From positions 1 through 5,400 of the forward strand of contig CAMAYW010000195.1 in NCBI GenBank assembly GCA_945862475.1: a stretch of DNA of 5,400 nt. The letters run 5' to 3'. This document shows, one piece after another, positions 1-5,107 of the stretch (its first letter is position 1; every line of letters starts with the position of its first letter). This DNA comes from Bacteriovorax stolpii (GTDB taxonomy: Bacteria; Bdellovibrionota; Bacteriovoracia; Bacteriovoracales; Bacteriovoracaceae). Below the pieces are notes generated by a model that worked only from the letters and a program-made list of their open reading frames with translations, was not told the DNA's origin and did not search any database. The position numbers and the translations under genes are program-made.

Positions 1-594
1 GAAAAATATAAGCAGCTTAAGTTGGTTAACGAGGCGAACGAAAAATTCTCAGATTTCTTTAGAAAAAGTAATTCTATTTCGGATATTCATAAGGAAGCCA
101 GTGAGAATACAGACTCCACGATGGGTCTTATGTTCAAAAGAGGTTTTGAAGAGCTGAATAAAATTATTGAAAAGCTAAATCAGTCAGGGAAAAGTAATTT
201 CACTCAGCATTTTGCAACTCATGGTTTTGAATCTCTTGAGCGTGCTCTTAAGGCCGGTTACAACACTGCTAATGAAAAAATGGATCTGAAGGTTTCACTT
301 CTTGCCACAATTGGTTCAATTACTCCATTTATTGGTCTCTTTGGAACGGTGTGGGGAATTATTGATGCTTTTTCTGGTCTTTCTCAGGGTGGAGGAAGTA
401 TTGAGGCTGTCGCTCCAGGTATTGCAGAAGCACTTGTAGCGACAGCCGTTGGTCTTGCAGCTGCAATTCCGGCGGTCGTTTTCTATAATCTTTTTAACAA
501 TCAAATTACTCGTATCAATTCGCAGATGGAATCTTTTTCACAAGATTTTCTTAACTTAGTTGAAAGAACAATTTTGATTAAGAAGGATCAGTAG
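1..594 (+). CDS. tolQ: TolQ, inner-membrane proton-channel subunit of the Tol-Pal system (5' partial)
   Basis: TolQ is a MotA/ExbB-family membrane protein. With TolR it forms the proton-driven motor that energises TolA for outer-membrane constriction and integrity. The frame is open from base 1, so the TTG at 22 is an internal leucine and not a start. The 198 visible codons, against roughly 230 for the family, mean the N-terminal residues and the first membrane helix lie upstream. Visible parts are a charged cytoplasmic loop (codons 1-95), TM2 (about 99-123, with the family hallmark IGLFGTVWGI) and TM3 (about 140-165, with APGIAEALVATAVGL and AIPAV). These two motifs are the diagnostic TolQ/ExbB signature. 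The TAG stop lies 2 nt before tolR. TolQ is favoured over ExbB because tolR, a tolA-like gene and tolB follow in order. Confidence 0.95.
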   Translation, partial: EKYKQLKLVNEANEKFSDFFRKSNSISDIHKEASENTDSTMGLMFKRGFEELNKIIEKLNQSGKSNFTQHFATHGFESLERALKAGYNTANEKMDLKVSLLATIGSITPFIGLFGTVWGIIDAFSGLSQGGGSIEAVAPGIAEALVATAVGLAAAIPAVVFYNLFNNQITRINSQMESFSQDFLNLVERTILIKKDQ

Positions 595-596
595 TC

Positions 597-1016
597 ATGG
601 GCATGAACATGGGGTCTGGCAAGAAGGGGCCTGTTTCAGAAATTAATGTAACTCCACTTGTGGATGTGATGCTTGTTCTACTTGTTATCTTTATGGTCAC
701 GGCCCCGATGCTTTTTAGTGGAATTAATTTAAAATTGCCTAAAACTCAAAAAGTAAGCACAGTCGGGCTAAGACAAGAATTGGTCATCCTTTCAATTACA
801 GAATCAGAAAAGTTTTATTTAGGTAAAAAGGTTGTCTCATCGAAGGATCTCGTCCCAGCGATTTTGAAGCAATTTAAACAAAATAAGACTGACGTCGTCT
901 ATGTTCGTGCCGATTACAATTTAAGGTATGAGAAAGTTGCTAAATTGATTGCGAACCTTAAGAAGGCGGGAGTCAGTAACATCGCTCTCGTCACAGAAGT
1001 GGAGAAAGCGAAGTAG
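597..1016 (+). CDS. tolR: TolR, inner-membrane motor subunit of Tol-Pal (ExbD/TolR family)
   Basis: TolR is the single-span partner of TolQ; protons passing the TolQ-TolR interface drive TolA. The protein has 139 residues, normal for the family. A short cytoplasmic N-terminus (1-17) is followed by INVTPLVDVMLVLLVIF, the classic ExbD/TolR start of the only membrane helix (about 18-40). Asp23 sits in that helix and corresponds to the conserved protonatable residue. The periplasmic domain (about 45-139) contains YVRADYNLRYEKV and ends in a typical ALVTE strand. The ATG at 597 is chosen over in-frame ATGs at 603 and 609 because AGAAGGA at 581-587 is best spaced for it (9 nt). Only 2 nt separate it from tolQ, so the genes are co-transcribed and probably translationally coupled. 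Confidence 0.95.
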   Translation: MGMNMGSGKKGPVSEINVTPLVDVMLVLLVIFMVTAPMLFSGINLKLPKTQKVSTVGLRQELVILSITESEKFYLGKKVVSSKDLVPAILKQFKQNKTDVVYVRADYNLRYEKVAKLIANLKKAGVSNIALVTEVEKAK

Positions 1017-1795
1017 TGGAAACCTTGGACCGGGACTTTAATAAGAATTTTCTTATATCGCTCGGAGCGCATGTTTTATTTTTTGCACTCTTGTTCTCTG
1101 GTGGTGAAATCGTCAAAAAGTTTTTTAAATATAATGATGTTGAGATTATCCGCTCTTCTGTTCGAGTTGATGTCGTTGGTATGCCGAAATTCACGATTCA
1201 AGAATTAAAAAAGATGGAAGCTCAGCCAGTTATTGAAGCAAAACCCGAGGAAGTGAAGGGAAAAAAAGAAGAAACGAAAGCTGAAGCTGACGATATTATT
1301 AAAAAAGATGATCTTGTGATAAAAGAGGAAGGGAAAAAGAAGGCTTCCTTTTTGAATCTATTAAATGATTATTCCAGTCAAAAAGTTTCTGCGAAAACAG
1401 AAAAAAAAGGGACTCAAAAAGGTGTAGGGAATAAAAATTTAGAATCTCTCATCATAGAAGGGAATCGATTATCTAAAGGCTCAGCTTTGGTTGGAGATTA
1501 CTCGGATACAGAGAACTCAGAGTTCTCTGCTTACGTACAAAACATCCCTGGAGTCATTAGGCCTTACTGGAAATTACCAAGTTATCTTTTGGATAAAGAT
1601 TTAAGATGTCGAATAAAAATTTATCTCTCGCCAGAAGGTAAATTAATTAAACTGGAACTTCAAGAATCTTCTGGTGTTTCGGAATTTGATTCACGAGCTG
1701 AAAAAGCCATTCGAGAATCTCAGTTTCCTAAACCTTCGCCAGAGGTTGGTTCTCGTTTAGTCAATTCTGGTATTATTTTAGGCTTTCCTATTTAA
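1016..1795 (+). CDS. tolA: TolA/TonB-like periplasm-spanning energy transducer
   Basis: This is a predicted TolA-type protein that connects the TolQR motor to TolB/Pal at the outer membrane. It has 259 residues. An N-terminal membrane anchor (about 12-28) is followed by a Lys/Glu-rich, probably extended or helical linker (about 63-135). The C-terminal domain (about 170-259) resembles TonB_C/TolA_C, with a PYWKLP stretch, SPEGKLIKLELQESSGVSEFD and an AEKAIRESQFPKP end. The linker lacks the Ala-rich repeats of enterobacterial TolA, and the protein is much shorter than E. coli TolA (421 aa). By sequence it could be called TonB; position between tolR and tolB argues for the TolA role. The start is GTG at 1016, overlapping the tolR TAG by one base, with GGAGA at 1001-1005 as ribosome binding site. 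Confidence 0.85.
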   Translation: METLDRDFNKNFLISLGAHVLFFALLFSGGEIVKKFFKYNDVEIIRSSVRVDVVGMPKFTIQELKKMEAQPVIEAKPEEVKGKKEETKAEADDIIKKDDLVIKEEGKKKASFLNLLNDYSSQKVSAKTEKKGTQKGVGNKNLESLIIEGNRLSKGSALVGDYSDTENSEFSAYVQNIPGVIRPYWKLPSYLLDKDLRCRIKIYLSPEGKLIKLELQESSGVSEFDSRAEKAIRESQFPKPSPEVGSRLVNSGIILGFPI

Positions 1796-1803
1796 GGATT
1801 TAT

Positions 1804-3156
1804 ATGAAGTTAATTCTCTTGATTGTAACAATCATTTTTTCATTTCAAGCTTTCTCTCAAGATGCTGTCATTGCTGTAGGAAAGGCAGAACAAGATAAAG
1901 ATAAAATTGTCATCGATGATCCTGAACTTGTTGATTTGGATGGTGATCAGAAAAGACTTGGGGCGGAATTAATTGATCTTTTAAGAAACGATTTCATTTT
2001 TTATAAGCATAAGTTTAATCCGGTAGATTATTTGGATAAGGGTAAAAATTCTTATTCTTCTCCGGATATAGAAAAATGGGCATCCGGTGGAGTGACCTAT
2101 TTCATATCTTCAAAAATTGAAGATGGCACCGGTTCTGGTATTGAAGCCTACTTCAAGGTTTGGTCTATCCTAACGAAAAAAGAAATTTTTTCTGGTAAAT
2201 TTAAACTTAAGAGTGAAAATCTGCGGCTGGTTGGACATCAGGTTGCGGACGCTCTCTATCGATCTATTACTGGTAAAGCTTCTATTTTTAATTCAAAGAT
2301 CTTTTTTGTTTCCGACCGGACTTCTCAAAAAGAGACAGTGAAAGAAGTCTACATCATGGATTTTGACGGGAGAAGAGTTGATAGGTTGACGAGTTTTAAC
2401 TCCGTCGTTTTGTCTCCTTCAATTTCCCCAGATAACTCCAAAATGATGTTCTCGTTGATTGCCCAAAAAAAAGAGTACGCCAATGGCAGAACGAGACTCA
2501 TTAAAAATATTGATCTTAAATTACTCGATTTGAGATCAAAGAAAGTTTCTACTGTTTCGGACCGACCGGGAATTAATTCAGGGGCCATCTTTGGGGCCGA
2601 CGGGCAAACGATTTACCTCACACTTTCGTTTAGTGGAAATGCTGATATCTATGAAATGGCGATTGGTTCAACTCGTATGAGAAAAATCACTTCTCATTAT
2701 AGTGATGACGTGGATCCCTCTATTACTCGAGACGGCTCCCTCATGACTTTTCTTTCCAACAGACCAGGGAGAGCTCACATTTATACTATGAATCCAGCTG
2801 ATACAGAGAAAGATGTGAAGCGGATTTCATTCGTGGGACAATTTAATGCCACTCCTAGATTCTCCCCGGATGGAAAAGAAATTGTTTTTACTTCTTGGGT
2901 GGATAATGGATTCGATCTTTATCGAATTGGTGCCGATGGCAATAACCTCGTGAGACTTACCAAGGGTTTTGGTTCTAATGAGGAGCCAGCTTATTCCCCT
3001 GATGGAGAATTCATCATATTTGCTTCTAAGAAGATGATAAATCGTTCCAGGGCCGTTCAAGATATCTACATCATGAACAGGGAAGGGGAGATTTTAGGGC
3101 AATTAACCCAGAATTTTGGCCACTGCTTTTCCCCGCAGTGGACTAACATACCGTAA
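1804..3156 (+). CDS. tolB: TolB, periplasmic beta-propeller protein of Tol-Pal
   Basis: TolB is a soluble periplasmic protein that binds Pal and TolA and is recycled by the Tol motor. The protein has 450 residues (E. coli 430). A Sec signal peptide (1-18) has a hydrophobic core and a likely cut after Ala-Phe-Ser, before Gln19. An N-terminal alpha/beta domain (about 30-155) is followed by six propeller blades (about 160-446). The blades show PD40/WD40-like motifs: SISPDNSKMMFS (206-217), GADGQTIY, SITRDGSLMTFLSNR, FSPDGKEIVFTS, YSPDGEFIIFAS and a closing FSPQW. The ATG at 1804 has AAGGA at 1794-1798, overlapping the tolA-like stop, with a 5-nt spacer. Arginine codons are mainly AGA, CGA, AGG and CGG. 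The usual downstream partner pal is absent here. Confidence 0.95.
   Translation: MKLILLIVTIIFSFQAFSQDAVIAVGKAEQDKDKIVIDDPELVDLDGDQKRLGAELIDLLRNDFIFYKHKFNPVDYLDKGKNSYSSPDIEKWASGGVTYFISSKIEDGTGSGIEAYFKVWSILTKKEIFSGKFKLKSENLRLVGHQVADALYRSITGKASIFNSKIFFVSDRTSQKETVKEVYIMDFDGRRVDRLTSFNSVVLSPSISPDNSKMMFSLIAQKKEYANGRTRLIKNIDLKLLDLRSKKVSTVSDRPGINSGAIFGADGQTIYLTLSFSGNADIYEMAIGSTRMRKITSHYSDDVDPSITRDGSLMTFLSNRPGRAHIYTMNPADTEKDVKRISFVGQFNATPRFSPDGKEIVFTSWVDNGFDLYRIGADGNNLVRLTKGFGSNEEPAYSPDGEFIIFASKKMINRSRAVQDIYIMNREGEILGQLTQNFGHCFSPQWTNIP
3120..3141 (+). repeat. Perfect hairpin inside the 3' end of tolB
   Basis: CCACTGC (3120-3126) pairs perfectly with GCAGTGG (3135-3141) around an 8-nt loop, TTTTCCCC. 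It ends 12 nt before the tolB stop codon. No T-tract follows, so it is not an intrinsic terminator. It could stabilise the 3' end of the tol mRNA against exonucleases, affect re-initiation at the overlapping ATG at 3156, or be a coincidence of the coding sequence (His-Cys-Phe-Ser-Pro-Gln-Trp). Confidence 0.4.
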
Positions 3157-3200
3157 TGACAGAAAATAATGAAGAATATTTAAACACCGCATCAAAATAG
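3156..3200 (+). CDS. Candidate 14-codon micro-ORF overlapping the tolB stop
   Basis: An ATG shares its A with the last base of the tolB TAA stop (TAATG) and opens 14 codons, MTENNEEYLNTASK, ending at TAG 3198-3200. The peptide is hydrophilic, with no signal or membrane segment. No Shine-Dalgarno sequence is seen upstream, so translation would depend on coupling to tolB. It stands where pal is commonly found, but nothing in it resembles a Pal lipoprotein. It may be a real coupled leader-type peptide, a remnant, or chance. The only support is the overlap geometry. Confidence 0.15.
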   Translation: MTENNEEYLNTASK

Positions 3201-3249
3201 TCTTGTAAAAAATTCAGGCACCATGTAAGATCTCCACATCAACGCACTG

Positions 3250-3255
3250 TATAAT
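3250..3255 (+). promoter_or_regulatory. Candidate sigma70-type -10 box for the GAF-AAA+-Fis gene
   Basis: TATAAT is a perfect -10 hexamer lying 40 nt before the ATG at 3296, giving an expected start of transcription near 3262 and a leader of about 34 nt. At 16-18 nt upstream there is no good -35 (TAAGAT, AAGATC and AGATCT are the options), and the TG directly before the box is one base off an extended -10. The promoter may therefore need an activator or be weak. A strong ribosome binding site, AAGGGGA (3284-3290), follows with a 5-nt spacer. The rest of 3157-3295 shows no terminator or other clear element. Confidence 0.5.
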
Positions 3256-3270
3256 TTTTAAACAAAATTA
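3252..3270 (+). repeat. AT-only inverted repeat overlapping the -10 box and expected transcription start
   Basis: TAATTTT (3252-3258) and AAAATTA (3264-3270) are perfect 7-nt inverted arms around TAAAC. The left arm overlaps the TATAAT box, and the spacer and right arm cover the likely +1. A dimeric regulator, possibly the Fis-type product of the downstream gene, could bind here. AT-rich palindromes also arise by chance in sequence of this composition, so operator function is only a suggestion. Confidence 0.25.
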
Positions 3271-3295
3271 AGCATTAAGTGTAAAGGGGAACAAC

Positions 3296-4783
3296 ATGAA
3301 AACAGCTTCTATCCAAAACGAACTTGCAACTCTTTCAACAGTTTTACTTTCGAATTTAGACGAAGTTGTCTTTTTCTCAAAACTTTCTGGGTTTGTTCAA
3401 GGCCAAATGAATGAGCATAAAGTTCTTGGTTTTGAAGTTCTTTCAGATGGTTGTACTCGCCTTATCGCTGAAAATGGTCACGCAGTAGACGCTGCCCAAG
3501 TTTTAAACAAAGGCCAAGGCCTTTCTGGATATGTTGCCCGCATGAAGAAGGCCTATTACTCAAATTCAGTGAAAAGAGACCCTATCGCTTCAACTGGTCT
3601 AAGAGATGAAAAAGTAGAAGCTGAGCTTTGTCTTCCAATCATGTTCGAAGGATCTGTGATTGGTACAATCAACGTTCAATCAATTAAAAAAGATCGTCAA
3701 TTTACTGAATCTGATATGGCAGTCATAAACGATATTCTTAATCAGCTTCAGTCTCCTATTCGTAATATGCACCTCTATCTTATGGCGAAGAATCTTAACC
3801 GTGAACTTCTCCAAAGAATTGAAGCTAAAGAAAAAGAACTTTCTAACCGTGTAGAAATCCAAGTGACTAAAGGTTTTGAAGATAACTCGCAAATGATTGG
3901 TCTTTCTAAGAATTTCTTAGAAATCGTTCAGACCGCTAAGAAAATTGCCTCTCAAGATTTTCCTGTTCTTCTTGAAGGTCAGCACGGTGTTGGTAAAAAG
4001 ATTCTCGCTAAGAAAATTCATGCTTGGTCTGGTCGCAAGGGATCAGTTGTGGTTGCTTCTTGTTCAGCAATGAGTGAGGCTCAGCTTGACCGCGAGATCT
4101 TTAGCTCTAAGGGATTACTTGTTCAGGCAAATGGCGGGACACTTATTATTGATGATATCGGATGCACTTCTCACCATATCCAAACAAAGCTTTTAAGAGC
4201 TCTTGTGGCGGGAGAAATGATCACTGTAGATACAGAAGAAAAAGTTGCTCTTAATGTGAGAATGATTGCGACCTCTAAAATTTCTTTAAAACAAATGGTA
4301 GAAGCTGGTTCATTTAAAGAAGATCTTTACTATAGACTTAACACGGTTGCTCTACGTATCCCTTCTCTTCGTGAGCGTCATGAAGACATCAAAGTGATGG
4401 CAGAACTTTTCCTTAATAACGGAAAATCTGAGAAGAAAATTTTGACTTCAGGAGCAATCGAAAAATTAACTTCATACTTTTGGCCAGGAAACGGTCATGA
4501 ACTTAAAAATATCATGGAGCGCACCTATATTCTAACTGATGGTCAATATATTGAAGCATCACATCTTCCGGAATTTGCTCAGGAAGTGAAGGTTGAGAAA
4601 GTAGAAGTGAAGCCTTCTTACCAAGAGTTCACACTGTTCGATCTTGAGAAGAAGCACATCATTGACACTCTTGATCATTTATCTGGTAACAAAACACGCG
4701 CTGCTAAGGCACTTGGAATTACTGTTAAGACTCTTTATAACAAGCTTCACAGCTACGGACTAATCGATGCTCGTGAACAATAA
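3296..4783 (+). CDS. GAF-AAA+-Fis regulator related to sigma54 activators but lacking GAFTGA
   Basis: This protein has the three-part layout of an NtrC-class regulator (495 aa). A GAF sensory domain (about 12-158) contains GQGLSGYVA, the LPIMFEGSVIGTINVQS strand pair and F-x-x-x-D. A likely coiled linker (about 160-195) leads to an AAA+ domain (about 200-425) and a Fis-type helix-turn-helix (about 448-490; GNKTRAAKALGITVKTLYNK). The HTH looks intact, so DNA binding is expected. The ATPase core is degenerate: Walker A is GQHGVGKK (228-235) and Walker B is LIIDD (283-287) instead of DE. The GAFTGA segment is missing, with only 10 residues between EIF (267-269) and GGTL (280-283). Sensor I is TSK (326-328), the first arginine finger is Lys341, and sensor II Arg is His401. 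Arg347 is retained. Activation through sigma54 is unlikely. The ATG at 3296 follows AAGGGGA. The ligand and targets are unknown. Confidence 0.85.
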   Translation: MKTASIQNELATLSTVLLSNLDEVVFFSKLSGFVQGQMNEHKVLGFEVLSDGCTRLIAENGHAVDAAQVLNKGQGLSGYVARMKKAYYSNSVKRDPIASTGLRDEKVEAELCLPIMFEGSVIGTINVQSIKKDRQFTESDMAVINDILNQLQSPIRNMHLYLMAKNLNRELLQRIEAKEKELSNRVEIQVTKGFEDNSQMIGLSKNFLEIVQTAKKIASQDFPVLLEGQHGVGKKILAKKIHAWSGRKGSVVVASCSAMSEAQLDREIFSSKGLLVQANGGTLIIDDIGCTSHHIQTKLLRALVAGEMITVDTEEKVALNVRMIATSKISLKQMVEAGSFKEDLYYRLNTVALRIPSLRERHEDIKVMAELFLNNGKSEKKILTSGAIEKLTSYFWPGNGHELKNIMERTYILTDGQYIEASHLPEFAQEVKVEKVEVKPSYQEFTLFDLEKKHIIDTLDHLSGNKTRAAKALGITVKTLYNKLHSYGLIDAREQ

Positions 4784-4786
4784 GAT

Positions 4787-4815
4787 TTGAAGAGTTAGAC
4801 AGAAAAAAGTAAAAT
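4787..4815 (+). promoter_or_regulatory. Candidate sigma70-type promoter for the 72-residue protein gene
   Basis: TTGAAG (4787-4792) and TAAAAT (4810-4815) match the -35 in 4 of 6 and the -10 in 5 of 6 positions, with an exact 17-nt spacer. They begin 3 nt after the upstream stop codon. The predicted start lies near 4822, just before the ribosome binding site AGGAG (4825-4829), so the leader would be very short. This makes the small gene likely to be transcribed on its own as well as by read-through. Confidence 0.5.
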
Positions 4816-4834
4816 ACAACGACTAGGAGCATTT

Positions 4835-5053
4835 ATGTCAAAGAATACAGTAGTAGCAAATACGGAAGAAAAAGTGGCCCAGGCCCCAGAAGTGATGACA
4901 ATAAAAAACTTCCGTTCAAATGGTGACATTGAAAACTTTTATCGCTACATCCATGATAACGGTCTTCGTAGAGAAGCCTTCATGCTAATGGAATATGCGA
5001 TTTCAAAAGTTGCAAAAGCTAGAAAAGGCAAGCGCGCAAAAACTCTTCAGTAA
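4835..5053 (+). CDS. Small conserved-looking protein of unknown function with a basic tail
   Basis: I do not recognise this 72-residue protein. It has a polar, probably disordered N-terminus (about 1-20). A likely helical core follows (about 29-60), with aromatic and Met residues in FYRYIHDNGLRREAF and MLMEYAIS. It ends in a strongly basic tail (about 58-69; KVAKARKGKRAK). It has no signal peptide, membrane segment or cysteine, so it is probably cytoplasmic. The basic tail would suit nucleic-acid or ribosome contact, but this is inference. That it is a real gene is supported by an AGGAG site 5 nt before the ATG, a plausible promoter 20 nt upstream, a strong terminator 11 nt after the stop, and preferred CGT/CGC arginine codons (4 of 6). 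It lies 51 nt after the GAF-AAA+-Fis gene, so a functional link is possible. Confidence 0.8.
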   Translation: MSKNTVVANTEEKVAQAPEVMTIKNFRSNGDIENFYRYIHDNGLRREAFMLMEYAISKVAKARKGKRAKTLQ

Positions 5054-5064
5054 TAAAATTATCT

Positions 5065-5094
5065 TGGGCCCCATTGATGGGGCCCATTTTTTTT
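5065..5094 (+). terminator. Strong rho-independent terminator
   Basis: TGGGCCCC (5065-5072) and GGGGCCCA (5079-5086) form an 8-bp, almost entirely G-C stem around the loop ATTGAT, followed directly by eight Ts (5087-5094). The sequence complement extends to 10 bp if the loop is ignored. It starts 11 nt after the stop codon of the 72-residue protein gene and should end that transcript. No comparable T-tract is seen for the opposite strand. Confidence 0.95.
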
Positions 5095-5107
5095 CCTAGG
5101 CCTCTAC

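Noticed and set aside
22..24. TTG as the start of tolQ
   Set aside because: The same frame is open upstream to base 1 and TolQ needs an N-terminal membrane helix that is not present, so this is an internal leucine of a truncated gene.
2349..3060. Two - strand ORFs (77-79 codons) inside tolB
   Set aside because: They are shadows of the conserved tolB propeller coding sequence, with no independent support.
3203..3208. TTGTAA as -35 box for the TATAAT at 3250
   Set aside because: The spacing of 41 nt is far too long for one promoter.
3217..3230. Possible sigma54 promoter (AGGCAC with downstream GA) upstream of the GAF-AAA+-Fis gene
   Set aside because: The -24-like GG is present, but the invariant GC at the -12 position reads GA, and the surrounding bases do not fit the consensus.
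3680..3892. 70-codon - strand ORF within the regulator gene
   Set aside because: It is antisense to the GAF and linker coding region, low in complexity (Phe/Lys-rich), and has no family resemblance.
5054..5059. TAAAAT as a -10 box driving the HD phosphohydrolase
   Set aside because: No -35-like hexamer is found 16-18 nt upstream (the sequence is AGCGCG-like), and the transcript would start inside or before the terminator hairpin.
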